Positions 27,986-38,800 of a stretch of DNA of 64,000 bases are shown piece by piece (position 1 is the stretch's first letter; each line of letters opens with the position of its first letter). Both the position numbers and the translations under genes were made by a program. This stretch comes from Burkholderiales bacterium Ga0077543 (GTDB taxonomy: Bacteria; Pseudomonadota; Gammaproteobacteria; Burkholderiales; Burkholderiaceae_C), in NCBI GenBank assembly GCA_001464055.1, contig LNET01000025.1, positions 62,001 to 126,000 of the forward strand. Reading direction: 5' to 3'. The notes under the pieces are model-generated. The model did not search any database. It worked only from the letters and a program-made list of their open reading frames with translations, and was not told where the DNA came from.

Positions 27986-28015
27986 TGTGTAGCTCCTGTG
28001 TGGAAAGTCTACACA
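27986..28015. promoter_or_regulatory. vapBC operator, inverted repeat TGTGTAG/CTACACA
   Basis: Perfect seven-base arms separated by 16 bases, immediately upstream of the vapB ATG. The position and form fit binding of a VapB-VapC complex to repress its own promoter. Confidence 0.65.
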
Positions 28016-28347
28016 CGTCGCCTACCTAGGGCAACGGGTGCGCGCCGGGGTGAGGATGTGCCGCCCAACGTTCGAGCGATGCCGCCCGAGAATGTCGGCG
28101 CCGATCCAAATCGGAGCCACCGTTCCGACCGAGTATCGAGCCAGGGGTGAGAGCCGAGTTTGAGCGGGTCGCCTGCCGCAATGGGTCCCGGCGACTTCCT
28201 GCGGGAAGAGCCTAGCGAATGCCTACCTGCCGAGCGGGCGTCGACACGCGCCGCGTCAGGTGCCCCCCAGTCTGCCAAGGCGTGACGTCGTCGTGACGCT
28301 GCCACCCGCAGCATGCGGCTGTCCTGTCAACCCCGAGGAGCCCGAAC
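28016..28347. other. 332-bp gap before the PEP-CTERM gene
   Basis: The gap holds a CGTGACGTCGTCGTGACG stretch and the ribosome site (GAGGAG) of the next gene. I see no gene here. It presumably contains the divergent promoters of vapBC and the PEP-CTERM gene. Confidence 0.5.
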
Positions 28348-29043
28348 ATGACACCCGCCCCCCACACCGCGTCCCACAGCACATCTCTGGCCGTTCCCTT
28401 CGGCGCGGCCCTGGCCACCAGCCTGGCACTGCTGTGCGGCAGCGCCCACGCGACGATGCTCACCTTCGAGAGCGTCAGCACGCTGGGCCCGACGACGAAT
28501 GCCAGCTACGGTGACCGCGTCACCAGCTTCGGCCCCGGACTGGGACCCGAAGGCGGGCCGACGCCCAACATCGTGCTGGACTTCGTGCCCACCGGCACGG
28601 TGCCCAACCCCTTCACGGTCTACGCCAGCGGTTACCACACGCTGGTTTCTGCACTCGGCCACACCAGCTTCGACCAGCCCGGCTACGTGCAGTTCACGCC
28701 CGACCCGGGCTGGGACGTGGTACTCACCAGCTTCGATGTCGCACCCTGGTCGGCCTCGTCCTATCCGGACAGCCGCATCCAGGTGGTCGACACCGCCGGC
28801 ACGGTGTACTTCGACACCGGCCTGTTCACCTTCCCGGCCAGCACGGTGCTGTCCTTCCTGCCCACGCCGATCCGCTCCACGCTGCCACTGCGGCTGGTGG
28901 TGGAGGACTTCGGCGACCTGGCCATCGACAACCTGGTCTTCAGCCAGGTGGCCACGATCCCCGAGCCCGGCACCTGGGCGCTGTGGCTGGCTGGCCTGGC
29001 GGCGCTGGGGACGCTGGCGCGCCATCGCGCGCAGCAGGCCTGA
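28348..29043 (+). CDS. PEP-CTERM-anchored secreted protein
   Basis: A 231-residue protein with an N-terminal signal peptide (cleaved near SAHA-TM) and a C-terminal PEP-CTERM sorting signal: IPEPGTWALWLAGLAALG followed by an Arg-containing tail. It would be exported, then processed by an exosortase and attached to the surface or released into exopolysaccharide. The middle is predicted beta-rich with many Thr, Ser, Asp and Pro; no enzyme motif is seen. ATG 28348 has GAGGAG upstream. The EPS cluster at the right end of the window is of the exosortase-associated type, which supports the sorting signal being functional. Confidence 0.85.
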   Translation: MTPAPHTASHSTSLAVPFGAALATSLALLCGSAHATMLTFESVSTLGPTTNASYGDRVTSFGPGLGPEGGPTPNIVLDFVPTGTVPNPFTVYASGYHTLVSALGHTSFDQPGYVQFTPDPGWDVVLTSFDVAPWSASSYPDSRIQVVDTAGTVYFDTGLFTFPASTVLSFLPTPIRSTLPLRLVVEDFGDLAIDNLVFSQVATIPEPGTWALWLAGLAALGTLARHRAQQA

Positions 29044-29227
29044 ACCAGCCATTGCGCAACCCGGCGGCGACCCGGCCTGGCAGCTTGCGCGGCGGATTCC
29101 GCATGACAAGGGAGGCTTGCTGCCAGGCTGATGGGGGCCTCATGTGCCGGCGTGTGCGGCCTGGCGGTTCACGCCCTTCGACGTGGCGGTCGCGCCAGAC
29201 CCGCCGAGCGCATGATCCGGGTCGGGT

Positions 29228-30505
29228 TCAGTCGCGGCGCGCCTGGGCCGCGCTGCGCCGACGCCACAGCAGCAGCGCCATGGCGCCGCTGAGCATCATC
29301 AGCACGCTGGCCGGCTCGGGCACCACCTGCACGACCTTGCCGCCGAAGTCGACGATGAAGATCTCGCCGCCCGGGCCTTCGCCGAACGACGCGATGCTGA
29401 CCAGCGCGCCGGCCGCGCCAGAGTCGAGCACCGCTGTCAGGTCGGTGGCATTGGCCATGGTCTGGGCGCTGCCGTCGCCATTGATGGTCCAGATGCGGCC
29501 GGAGACGAAGTCGCCGAAAATGTACTGGCCGTACAGCACCGAGCTGGTGTCGCGCACCACGTAGCCGCCGGTGATGGACGCGCCGAAGCTGCGCGGGTAC
29601 ACCAGCATCGGGTCGACCATGCCCGGCTGCAGCGGGCCGCCCACGCCGCCCGGCGTGGCGATGTCGCCTTCGCGCAGGCGCCAGCCGAAGTTCTGGCCGC
29701 CAGGGCTGGCGGCGTCGATGAAGTTGATTTCCTCGCGCTGGCCCTGGCCCACGTCGGCGATCCACAGCGCGCCGGTCAGCCGGTCGAAGCTGCTGCGCCA
29801 GGGGTTGCGCAGCCCGGTGGCGAAGATTTCGCCACGCGTGCCGGCCACGCCCACGAAGGGGTTGTCGGTGGGCACGGCGTAGTTGATGGTGGGGCTGGCG
29901 AAGTCGTCGCCGTTGATGTTGATGCGCAGCATCTTGCCCAGCAGCACATTGGTGTTCTGGGCGTTGTTGAGCGGGTCGTTGCCACTGCCGCCGTCGCCGG
30001 TGGCGATGTACAGGTTGTTGGCGTCGCCGGGCTTGAAGCCGATCCAGCCCGCCTTGTGGTTGTTGAAACTGGGCTGGTCGATGCGGATCACCTCGACCCG
30101 GCTGGCGGGGTCGGCGGTCAGGCCATTGGCATTGGCGCGGTAGCTGGCGATGACCGTGTCCTGGTTGCTCGGGTCGGAATAATTGACGAAGAAACGGCGG
30201 AATCCGGCCGAGGCCGGATCGGCGTAGCCGGGGTCGAAAGCCAGGCCCAGCAAGCCTTGTTCGCCGCTGCTGGTGACGCCGATGCTGAGGAAGTTGCTGC
30301 TGACGCCGCCCGACACCGCCTTGATGGTGCCGCCTTTTTCAAGCACGAAGACCGGGCCGCCGGCCACTGGGGAAGTGGCATAGAGCGGCTGGGAGAGACC
30401 GCTGGCGATGAGCCGGGTGTCCAGCGTGGCGGCCGTGGCGGCCAGCGGCAGGATGGCGGCCAGGCCGAAAGCGGCCGCTGCAGCCTGGGTTTTTGGAAAC
30501 GTCAT
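29228..30505 (-). CDS. PQQ-dependent sugar dehydrogenase-like protein with PEP-CTERM tail
   Basis: A 425-residue exported beta-propeller of the soluble aldose dehydrogenase family: [64 protein letters not shown], and a late Trp/Gly-rich blade. The C-terminus is a PEP-CTERM signal ([20 protein letters not shown], then RRRS). It probably oxidises a sugar or sugar polymer at the cell surface. ATG 30505 follows GGGGAGATC. The propeller cofactor is inferred from the family. The gene is convergent with the other PEP-CTERM gene. Confidence 0.85.
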   Translation of the reverse strand: MTFPKTQAAAAAFGLAAILPLAATAATLDTRLIASGLSQPLYATSPVAGGPVFVLEKGGTIKAVSGGVSSNFLSIGVTSSGEQGLLGLAFDPGYADPASAGFRRFFVNYSDPSNQDTVIASYRANANGLTADPASRVEVIRIDQPSFNNHKAGWIGFKPGDANNLYIATGDGGSGNDPLNNAQNTNVLLGKMLRININGDDFASPTINYAVPTDNPFVGVAGTRGEIFATGLRNPWRSSFDRLTGALWIADVGQGQREEINFIDAASPGGQNFGWRLREGDIATPGGVGGPLQPGMVDPMLVYPRSFGASITGGYVVRDTSSVLYGQYIFGDFVSGRIWTINGDGSAQTMANATDLTAVLDSGAAGALVSIASFGEGPGGEIFIVDFGGKVVQVVPEPASVLMMLSGAMALLLWRRRSAAQARRD

Positions 30506-30531
30506 CACCGGATCTCCCCAAAAAAAACTGA

Positions 30532-30541
30532 TTTCGCGAAA
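30532..30541. promoter_or_regulatory. palindrome TTTCGCGAAA upstream of the sugar dehydrogenase
   Basis: A perfect 10-bp dyad 27 bases before the ATG, next to an A-tract (30520-30527). It could be an operator. I cannot name the factor. Confidence 0.35.
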
Positions 30542-30763
30542 CTTATCACGCTCGGTGAAGCCAGTCTGTACCTGGGCTGCAGGGGTGCAAGCATTGGTTA
30601 CAAGAGCCCTGTTCCCGCGCTGGGTCCGACCAGCGGCCGCGTTCTGCGGCTGCGGTTCGGCCACCTGCGGTCCGGGCCCGGCCTGCGGTGGCTACAGTCG
30701 CGACCAGCACGAACCGCCGTTCGAAGGCCACGCCATGAATGCCGACCTCACCCGGACCCCCCC

Positions 30764-31669
30764 ATGCTGACCCACCTTCAGCGCCTGGAAGGCGAGGCCA
30801 TCCACATCCTGCGCGAGGTCGTCAGCGAAGCGCGCAAGCCGGTGATGTTGTATTCGGTGGGCAAGGACAGCGCGGTCATGCTGCACCTGGCACGCAAGGC
30901 CTTCCACCCCGCCAGGCCGCCGTTTCCATTGCTGCACGTGGACACCACCTGGAAGTTCAAGGCCATGTACGAACTGCGCGAACGCATGGCGCGCGAAAGC
31001 GGCATGGAACTGCTGGTGCACCAGAACCCCGACGCCCGGGCCCGCGGCATCAACCCGTTCCAGCATGGCGCCCTGCACACCGACCTGTGGAAGACCGAAG
31101 GCCTGAAGCAGGCGCTGGACAAGTGGGGCTTCGACGCGGCCTTCGGCGGCGCCCGCCGTGACGAGGAGAAGAGCCGTGCGAAAGAACGCGTCTTCTCCTT
31201 TCGCACCACCAGCCATCGCTGGGACCCGAAGAACCAGCGCCCGGAACTCTGGAACCTGTACAACGCGCGCAAGAACCCCGGCGAAAGCATGCGCGTGTTT
31301 CCCATCTCGAACTGGACCGAACTCGACATCTGGCAGTACATCCAGCTCAACGACGTGCCCATCGTCCCGCTGTACTTCGCCGCGCTGCGGCCCACCTACT
31401 TGTGGAATGGACAGCTGTTCATGGCCGACGACCTTCCGCGCATGGAACAGGCCATGGGCCGGCGTCCGGAGATCGTCGAGCGCTCGGTGCGCTTCCGCAC
31501 GCTGGGCTGCTTCCCGCTCACCGCGGCGGTCGAAAGCACGGCCAGCACCCTGGCCCAGGTGATCCAGGAAACCCTGCTCACCACCACCAGCGAGCGGCAG
31601 GGCCGGGTCATCGACCAGGACGCTGGCGGTACCGGCATGGAAGTGAAGAAGCAGCAGGGGTACTTCTGA
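30764..31669 (+). CDS. cysD: sulfate adenylyltransferase small subunit
   Basis: A 301-residue PAPS-reductase-fold protein. The pyrophosphatase loop is [36 protein letters not shown] and the closing EVKKQQGYF are typical of CysD. With CysN it forms ATP sulfurylase, making adenylyl sulfate. ATG 30764 begins [15 protein letters not shown], close to the family N-terminus. An upstream ATG at 30735 (NADLTRTPP) would read into it if a seven-C run at 30757-30763 had one more C; as sequenced it gives an 11-codon frame ending at 30770. cysD and cysNC overlap by one base (TGATG). Confidence 0.93.
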   Translation: MLTHLQRLEGEAIHILREVVSEARKPVMLYSVGKDSAVMLHLARKAFHPARPPFPLLHVDTTWKFKAMYELRERMARESGMELLVHQNPDARARGINPFQHGALHTDLWKTEGLKQALDKWGFDAAFGGARRDEEKSRAKERVFSFRTTSHRWDPKNQRPELWNLYNARKNPGESMRVFPISNWTELDIWQYIQLNDVPIVPLYFAALRPTYLWNGQLFMADDLPRMEQAMGRRPEIVERSVRFRTLGCFPLTAAVESTASTLAQVIQETLLTTTSERQGRVIDQDAGGTGMEVKKQQGYF

Positions 31670-33591
31670 TGACCGGCCCCGCAGGCAGCTACGCCGTCGA
31701 CGCGCTCGTGGCCAGCGACATCGACGCCTACCTGCACGCGCACCAGCACAAGGGCATGCTGCGCTTCATCACCTGCGGTTCGGTGGACGACGGCAAGTCC
31801 ACGCTGATCGGGCGGCTGCTCTACGACACGAAGGCGATCTTCGAAGACCACCTGGCGGCGCTGCAGGCTGATTCCAGGACCCTGGGCACGCAAGGCCAGG
31901 CCATCGACTTCGCCCTGCTGGTCGACGGCCTGGCCGCCGAACGCGAGCAGGGCATCACCATCGACGTGGCCTACCGCTTCTTCAGCACCGAGAAGCGCAA
32001 GTTCATCGTCGCCGACTGCCCCGGCCACGAGCAGTACACCCGCAACATGGTCACCGGGGCTTCCACCGCGGATTTGGCGGTGGTGCTGGTCGACGCGCGC
32101 AAGGGTGTGCTGGTGCAGACGCGGCGGCATTCCTACCTGTGCCGGCTGATCGGCATCCGCCACGTCGTGCTGGCCGTCAACAAGATGGACCTGGTGGCTT
32201 ATGACCAGGCTGTGTTCGACGCCATCGTGCAGGACTATGCGGCCTTTGCCCGCAGCATCGACGCGCCGGGCTTCACCGCCATCCCCATTTCGGGCTTCAA
32301 GGGCGACAACATCGCCGCGCCATCGGCGCACATGCCCTGGTATGGCGGGCCTGCGCTGGTCGCCCACCTCGAGACGGTTGATGTGGACGGCCCTGCCGGC
32401 GCCGCTGCCCCGCTGTGCATGCCGGTGCAGTGGGTCAACCGTCCGAACCTCGACTTCCGCGGCTATGGCGGCCTGATCGCTTCGGGCCGGGTGCGCCCCG
32501 GCGACGCGGTGCGCGTGCTGCCTTCCGGCAAGACCAGCACGGTGACGCGGGTGGTCACGTTCGACGGCGACCTGGCCGAGGCCGTGGCCGGCCAGTCGGT
32601 GACGCTGTGCCTGGCCGACGACGTGGATTGTTCGCGCGGCGACGTACTGGCCGCGGCCGATGCGCCGCCGCAGGTGGCCGACCAGTTCGAAGCCACCCTG
32701 GTCTGGATGAGTGAAGAGCCGATGATCCCGGGCCGGGCCTGTTGGCTGAAGCTGGCAACGCAGACGGTGTCTGCAGCCGTGCAGGCGCCCAAGCACGTGC
32801 TCAATGTCAACACGCTGGAGCGTTTGGCGGCCAGGACGCTGGACCTGAACGCCATCGGCGTGGCCACCATCACCACCGACCGGCCGCTGGTCTTCGAGCC
32901 CTATGCCGACAGCCGCACCCTGGGCGGCTTCATCCTGGTCGACAAGATCACGAACGCCACGGTGGCGGCCGGCATGCTGCAGTTTGCGCTGCGGCGCGCG
33001 CAAAACCTGCACCGCCAGGCACTGGACGTCAGCCGCAGCGCGCGTGCCGCGATCAAGCAGCAGCAGCCGCGGGTGGTGTGGCTGACCGGCCTGTCGGGCT
33101 CGGGCAAGTCCACCATCGCCAACCGGGTGGAACAGGCGCTGCACGCGGCGGGCCGGCACACCTTCTTGCTGGACGGCGACAACCTGCGGCACGGCCTGAA
33201 CAAGGACCTGGGCTTCACCGCGGCCGACCGCATCGAGAACATCCGGCGGGTGGGTGAGGTCGCCCGGCTGATGACCGACGCCGGGCTCATCGTGCTCACC
33301 GCCTTCATCAGCCCGTTTCGCGCCGAACGTGAACTGGTCCGCCAGATGATGCCGCCGGGCGAGTTCATCGAGGTCTTCGTCGACACCCCGCTGGCCGTGG
33401 CGGAAAGCCGCGACGTGAAGGGCCTGTACAAGAAGGCCCGGGCCGGGCAGCTGAAGAACTTCACCGGCATCGACAGCCCCTACGAAGTGCCCATGGCCCC
33501 GGACATCCACATCGACACCACCCGCATGACGGCCGAGCAGGCGGCTGAACTCATCGTCGGAAGGCTGCTGGGCCCGGGGGCTGCGGCATGA
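31669..33591 (+). CDS. cysNC: bifunctional sulfate adenylyltransferase large subunit / adenylyl-sulfate kinase
   Basis: A 640-residue fusion. The GTPase half (CysN, about 1-450) has GSVDDGKST, the [12 protein letters not shown] switch region and VNKMDL. The kinase half (CysC, about 465-640) has [25 protein letters not shown] and the closing [10 protein letters not shown]. Together with CysD it converts sulfate to PAPS in two steps. The fused form is common in proteobacteria. It overlaps cysD by one base and cysQ by four. Confidence 0.94.
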   Translation: MTGPAGSYAVDALVASDIDAYLHAHQHKGMLRFITCGSVDDGKSTLIGRLLYDTKAIFEDHLAALQADSRTLGTQGQAIDFALLVDGLAAEREQGITIDVAYRFFSTEKRKFIVADCPGHEQYTRNMVTGASTADLAVVLVDARKGVLVQTRRHSYLCRLIGIRHVVLAVNKMDLVAYDQAVFDAIVQDYAAFARSIDAPGFTAIPISGFKGDNIAAPSAHMPWYGGPALVAHLETVDVDGPAGAAAPLCMPVQWVNRPNLDFRGYGGLIASGRVRPGDAVRVLPSGKTSTVTRVVTFDGDLAEAVAGQSVTLCLADDVDCSRGDVLAAADAPPQVADQFEATLVWMSEEPMIPGRACWLKLATQTVSAAVQAPKHVLNVNTLERLAARTLDLNAIGVATITTDRPLVFEPYADSRTLGGFILVDKITNATVAAGMLQFALRRAQNLHRQALDVSRSARAAIKQQQPRVVWLTGLSGSGKSTIANRVEQALHAAGRHTFLLDGDNLRHGLNKDLGFTAADRIENIRRVGEVARLMTDAGLIVLTAFISPFRAERELVRQMMPPGEFIEVFVDTPLAVAESRDVKGLYKKARAGQLKNFTGIDSPYEVPMAPDIHIDTTRMTAEQAAELIVGRLLGPGAAA

Positions 33592-34352
33592 CCGACGCCG
33601 AACTGGCCGCGCACCTGGCCGACACCGCTGGCCGCCTGCTGCTGGCGGTGCGTGCTTCAGGCCTGCTGTCGTCGAAGAACCTGGGTCAGGCGGGGGACGC
33701 CACGGCCAACCAGTTCCTGATGCATGCGCTGCGCGAGCAGCGCCCCGACGACGGCCTGCTGTGCGAAGAGGAAAAGGACGATGCGCAGCGCCTGGCCCGG
33801 TCCCGGGTGTGGATCGTCGACCCCGTGGACGGCACGCGCGAATATGGCGAAGAGCGCAGCGACTGGGCCGTGCACGTGGCCCTGGCCATCGACGGCGTGC
33901 CTGCCATCGGCGCGGTGGCCCTGCCTGATCTGGGCCTGGTGCTGCGGTCCGACCAGCCGCTGCTGCCAGGCCCGCCGCCCCCGCGGCTGCGCATGGTGGT
34001 CAGCCGCACGCGCCCGGCGGCCGAGGCGCTGGCGCTGGCCGCAGTGCTGGGTGCCGAGCTGATTCCGATGGGGTCGGCCGGTGCCAAGGCGATGGCCGTG
34101 GTGCGCGGCCAGGCCGACATCTACCTGCACACCGGCGGCCAATACGAATGGGATTCCTGCGCGCCGGTGGCGGTGGCCCTGGCTTGCGGCCTGCATTGCT
34201 CGCAGGTGGACGGTCGCCCGCTGGTCTACAACCGGGCCGACACCTACATGCCCGACCTGCTGATCTGCCGTCACGAGCACGCCAGCCGCGTGCTGGCCGA
34301 ACTGGCGCGCTGCCCCGCACCCCACCCTCAGTCCCGGGTCCCAGGCCCCTGA
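33588..34352 (+). CDS. cysQ: 3'(2'),5'-bisphosphate nucleotidase
   Basis: A 254-residue protein of the inositol-monophosphatase family. The metal site is seen in [25 protein letters not shown] and [12 protein letters not shown]. It would hydrolyse PAP, the product of PAPS use, to AMP and thereby relieve product inhibition. It overlaps cysNC (ATGA) and ends the operon. No sulfotransferase or PAPS reductase is in the window, so PAPS use must be encoded elsewhere. Confidence 0.9.
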   Translation: MTDAELAAHLADTAGRLLLAVRASGLLSSKNLGQAGDATANQFLMHALREQRPDDGLLCEEEKDDAQRLARSRVWIVDPVDGTREYGEERSDWAVHVALAIDGVPAIGAVALPDLGLVLRSDQPLLPGPPPPRLRMVVSRTRPAAEALALAAVLGAELIPMGSAGAKAMAVVRGQADIYLHTGGQYEWDSCAPVAVALACGLHCSQVDGRPLVYNRADTYMPDLLICRHEHASRVLAELARCPAPHPQSRVPGP

Positions 34353-34373
34353 AGCTGCACCCGTCCGAGCTGC

Positions 34374-34470
34374 TTGCTGTTTGATGGCGGCCAACCCGTG
34401 CGCCAGGTGCTGTTCCCGGTGGACGGCTTCGTGTCCCTGGCGCTCGTGGTGCCGTGTGAAGGCCCGGGGT
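34374..34470 (+). pseudogene. fragment of a Crp/Fnr-type regulator (cyclic-nucleotide-binding fold)
   Basis: A short stretch reads GQPVRQVLFPVDGFVSL followed by ALVV, the central strands of the sensory domain of Crp/Fnr-type regulators. Nothing before or after it continues the family: upstream the frame is closed and downstream the similarity ends within ~10 residues. No helix-turn-helix remains. It is a decayed remnant between cysQ and the small membrane protein. Confidence 0.6.
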
Positions 34471-34612
34471 GGTGCCTGGAGAGCCGGCATTTCGACAAAC
34501 AACAGCAGTCCAGCGCCGCCCCGCACCGGGCCGGCATCGCCCCGCTGGCGCTGGCCCTTTCGGGGCTGCGATAACCTGTGGTCACCGCTGTAGACGGCGC
34601 CCCCAACACACC

Positions 34613-34969
34613 ATGACCCCCATGCCCACGACCACACTCGCTTTCGCTGGACTACTCGTCGTCCTTGGCCTCGGTGCCTATGCCATCTCGTCCAGCAACA
34701 CGGCGCTGCTGCCCGCCGGTTTCGGCGCGGTGCTGATCGGGCTGGCGCTGCTGGCCCGGCAGATGCCGGGTGCCAGCAAGGTGCTGATGCATCTTGCGGC
34801 CGTGGTCGCCCTGCTGGGTGCCCTGGCGCCGGCGGCCGCGCTGGGCATTCGCGCTGCCGCGATGAGCCCGCTGGCGCTGTCGGTCAACCTGGGCATGCTC
34901 GCACTGTGTGGTGGCCTGCTGTTTCTGATGGTGCGGTCGATGATCGAGGCACGCCGAGCGCGCGGCTAG
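34613..34969 (+). CDS. small four-helix membrane protein
   Basis: A 118-residue very hydrophobic protein with four probable membrane segments (about 8-24, 32-48, 57-79 and 88-109) and a short basic C-terminus (RSMIEARRARG). No family is recognised. ATG 34613 is used; MPTTTL four codons later is an equal choice. It is intact although it lies between two decayed regulator fragments. Its role is unknown. Confidence 0.7.
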   Translation: MTPMPTTTLAFAGLLVVLGLGAYAISSSNTALLPAGFGAVLIGLALLARQMPGASKVLMHLAAVVALLGALAPAAALGIRAAAMSPLALSVNLGMLALCGGLLFLMVRSMIEARRARG

Positions 34970-35375
34970 CAGCGTGGTTGACACCGCCAGCGCGAGCGTG
35001 TGCTGCACCTGCATCACACGCCGCCAGGGGAATGGTGCGTCAACATCGAACTATTGCCCCTGGGCGCGGCGCGTTCACCGGCGCCCACAGCCCCAAGCCC
35101 GGGCTGGCGGAGGCGGTCAGCGGAGGCACCCTGTTCCTGGACGAGGTCGGCGACATTCTGCCGCCGATGCAGGTCCGGCTGCTGCGCCTGCTGGAAAGTG
35201 GTACCTGTCGCCGGGTGGTCAGCACCGAGCCGCGCCGCGCTGACGTGCGCGTGATCTCGGCCACGCACTGGAAGCTGAAGACGATGCTGGCGATCACGCT
35301 GGGAATCAGTGAACGGACGCTATACCGCAGCCTGCGGGACATCGAAGGCGAACCGCCCCTGTGAAGTGCCGGGCT
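34970..35375. other. 406-bp stretch holding only a pseudogene remnant
   Basis: It contains the NtrC-type remnant at 35000-35364 and no intact gene. A short run at the 5' side reads like the start of the AAA+ region in another frame (GEWCVNIELLP). Confidence 0.55.
35000..35364 (+). pseudogene. remnant of an NtrC-type sigma-54 activator
   Basis: The sigma-54-contact motif GAFTGAHSPKPGLAEAVSGG, Walker B GTLFLDEVGDI and LLESGTCRRVVSTEPRRADVRVISATH mark the AAA+ domain. Right after ATH the sequence jumps to LGISERTLYRSL, the DNA-binding helix-turn-helix at the C-terminus, so the rest of the ATPase is deleted. A frameshift before GAFTGA separates the preceding CVNIELLP piece. The receiver domain and most of the ATPase are missing, so it cannot work as an activator. 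Confidence 0.75.
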
Positions 35376-35531
35376 TCAACGCCCGGTGTCTCTGACGGCC
35401 TTGGCGGCATCTTCGCGCATGTGGCGCCTGAAGTAGCTGATGAAGAACACGCCCATGCCCAGCATGAAGGCAATGCCTGTCGCGCTCATCAGGCCGACGT
35501 CGGTGGTGAAGAGGTCCTTGAGCAAGTCCAT
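35376..35531 (-). CDS. DUF3149-like small membrane protein
   Basis: A 51-residue protein starting MDLLKDLFTTDVGLMSATG with one membrane helix (about 18-34) and a charged C-terminus (RRHMREDAAKAVRD). This size and opening match the DUF3149 family of small betaproteobacterial membrane proteins, whose role is unknown. It is convergent with the decayed NtrC-type remnant. Confidence 0.75.
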   Translation of the reverse strand: MDLLKDLFTTDVGLMSATGIAFMLGMGVFFISYFRRHMREDAAKAVRDTGR

Positions 35532-35847
35532 GTTTTGGCTCCTCGCTTGGCGATGAAGACATTGGACGCGCAGTGCTGCGGATGGGCCTTGCTCTGCATC
35601 AAGTTGCGGGTCTGCAGGCCGCTTGGCGAACCGGTGGCGCGCGCCGCCGCAAGACACCCCGGCCAGCAGGCTCCAGACACGACCTGATCGCCCTGGTGTT
35701 GCAGCAGCGCCCCGCATCCAGGGGGCTTCGACCTGCCGCCCCGCGCCGTGTCCCCGCGGCCGCGGGGGGTGCAAGCCTATCCAAGGGCGACCGCTTCACT
35801 GACACTCAGCAGCGACAGTTTCACAAACAAACATTCGCTGCCGGACT
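35532..35847. other. 316-bp gap before the galactose-oxidase operon
   Basis: No gene is seen. An AT-rich patch (about 35817-35837, CAGTTTCACAAACAAACATTC) just before the operon start is the likely promoter area. I cannot assign clear -35 and -10 boxes. Confidence 0.5.
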
Positions 35848-38800
35848 ATGAGGGGAACACGCGCCAGTCGCCCGCCTGCACACCAGGCCACTGGCCCCGT
35901 GCGGCAGCGCTCGTGCTGGTCGGCCGGCCCCATGCCGGCCCTGCTGCTGGCCCTGGTGCTGGCCGGCTGCGGTGGCGGCGAGCCCCACACCGATACCGCG
36001 CATGGCGCCAGCATCGCGGACGCAACCGACACGGGGGCTCCCGCGGCCTCGGCCGCCGCGCCCCCGCAGGAAGGGCGCATGCGCGTGCTGGCCATCCAGG
36101 GCCCGGAGCGATCGCGCTGGGCACCCCCGGTGGCGCTGTCGCTCGTACCTGCAGCCGGCGCGAACATGCCCGACGGCCGTGTGCTGCTGTGGTCGGCGCG
36201 CGACCGCTTCGAATTCGGCGGCGACCAGGGTCGTACCTACACCGTGGTGCTCAACCCAGGCACCGGCCAGGTCACGCAGAGCCTGGTGACGCAGACCGCG
36301 CACGACATGTTCTGCCCCGGCACCAGCAACCTGCCCGACGGGCGCATTCTCGTGAGCGGCGGCTCCTCGGCGAGGAAGACGAGCATCTTCAACCCCGTCA
36401 CCGGCGTCTGGACAGCGGCCGCGGCGCCGCAGATCGCCCGTGCGTACCACGCCAACACGGTGCTGGCCGACGGCTCGGTGTTCATGATCGGTGGCAGCTG
36501 GGCCGGTGGGGTGGGCAACAAGCACGGCGAGCGCTGGACCGAGGCCGGTGGCTGGCAGCTGCTGCCCGGGGTGCGCGTGGACAGCATGCTGTCGGTCGAC
36601 CCCAGCCGGAACTTCGGCATGGACAGCCACTTCTGGCTGCTGCCCAGCGGCAACGGCCGTGTCCTGTACGCCGGGCCGGGCGTGGAAATGCAGTGGATCG
36701 ACCCGCGCGGCAACGGCAGCGTGGAAGCCGCCGGCCGCCGCGGTGACGACGAGTTCAGCATCAACGGCAACACCGTGATGTACGACGCCGGCCTGACGCT
36801 GAAGACCGGCGGCGCGCCCGCCTACAGCGGCGCGCAGTCCAACGCCAACAGCTACGTCATCGACACCCGCAGCGCCCGTGCCGAGGTGCGCCGCATCGTG
36901 TCCATGAGCTACCGGCGCAGTTTCCACAACTCGGTGGTGCTGCCCAATGGCCAGGTGGTGGTGGTGGGTGGCGCCACCAACTCGAACGCCTTCACCGACG
37001 CCAATGCGGTGATGGTGCCCGAGCTCTTCGACCCCGCCACCGAAAGCTTCACCGTGATGCCGGCCATGCAGGTGGCACGCACGTACCACAGCCTGGCCTT
37101 GCTGCTGCCGGATGCGCGCGTGCTCGTCACCGGTGGCGGCCTGTGCGGCAGCGGCTGCGCGGCCAACCATGCCGACTACCAGATCCTGTCGCCCTACTAC
37201 CTGTTCAACGCCGACGGCAGCGTCGCCACGCGCCCGGCCATCAACAGCGCGCCGGCCAGCGCCACGCATGGCAGCAGCTTCACCGTCACCACCAGCATGC
37301 CGGTGACGGCGTTCTCGATGGTGCGCATGGCCAGCGCCACCCATGCCGTCAACAACGACCAGCGTCGCCTGAGCCTGACTTTCCGCACCACCGGCACCAA
37401 CACCTATGCCGTGGACATGCCGGCCAATGCCGGCTGGGCCGTGCCCGGCCAATGGATGCTGTTTGCGACGAACGCCGCCGGCGTGCCATCGGTCGCCCGG
37501 GTGCTGGGCATCAATGGCAATGGCGTGCCTCAACTGCAGGCACCACCCGACGCCAGCAGCGTGGTCGGCGTCACCGCCACGCTGGCGCTGCAAGCTGCCG
37601 GTGCCGGCAGCTTCAGCGCCACCGGCCTGCCCGACGGCCTGAGCCTGAACACCAGCACGGGGGTGATCAGCGGCGTGCCCACGCGCGCCGGCAGCTTCGT
37701 CGTCAGCGTCAGCGCGCGCAACGGCAATGGCGCAGCCAGCTGGGACTTCCGCTGGAACGTGCAGGCCGCGGGCGTGCCCGGGGGCTGGCGCCACGTACGC
37801 CTGGAAAGCACCTCGGCCGTCAATGACAACGTCTGGGCCAGCATGGCCGAATTCAACCTGCTCGACGCCGACGGCCGCGACATCCCGCGCCAGGGCTGGG
37901 TGGCCACGGCCAGCAGCTCCGAAGCCGTGGCTTCGGTCGATGCGCCAGCCCTGGCCATCGACGGCAACGTCAACACGTTCTGGCACACCCGCTACTCCAG
38001 CAACACGCCGGTTCACCCGCACAGCTTCAGCCTCAGCCTCGGGCAATCGCAGCGCATCGGTGGCTTCCGCTACCTGCCCCGGCCCGGCGGCGGCAACGGC
38101 ACCATCGCTGGCTGGCGCTTTCTGGCGAGCAACGACGGTCTGAACTGGACGCTGCTGGGCAGCGGCAACCTGACGACGCTGGGCGCCAACGAGACCGAGA
38201 AGACGGTGTATCTGCAGAACCAGGCACGCGGTCGGGCCGCAACCCAGTCCAGCACGCTGGATGGCATCGCCGTGGCGGGCCGCGCGGTCGACGGCAACAC
38301 CAACGGCAGTTTTGGCGCGGGCTCGGTGGCGCACACCAACCCCACGGCCCAGCCCTGGTGGGAGGTGGACCTGGGAGGCCAGAAGGCCCTGCATGCCATT
38401 CGTCTGTGGAACCGCATGGACTGCTGCGGCAACCGCTTGTCCGATTTCCATGTCTTGCTGTCGCCCGCGCCGATGACCGGCCTCAGCCTGGCCCAGCTGC
38501 TGGCCGACCCTTCGGTGCGGCGCGTTTCGGTGACGGGCGCGGCTGGCGCGTTGACGACGCTGCCGCTGTCCGGCAGTGGCCGTTACCTGCGCGTGCAACT
38601 GGCCGGCACCAACCCGCTTCAGCTGGCCGAGGTCGAGGCCTTTGGCCGTGATGCCGACAACGGCGCACCCCTGCTCACGACTCCGGCAGCGCAGAGCCAC
38701 CCGGCGGGAACCCCGCTGAGCCTGGCGCTGCAGGCCAGCGACCCCGACGGCGACCCGCTGGGCTGGTCTGCCTTGGGCCTGCCGCCGGGCCTGGCCCTCG

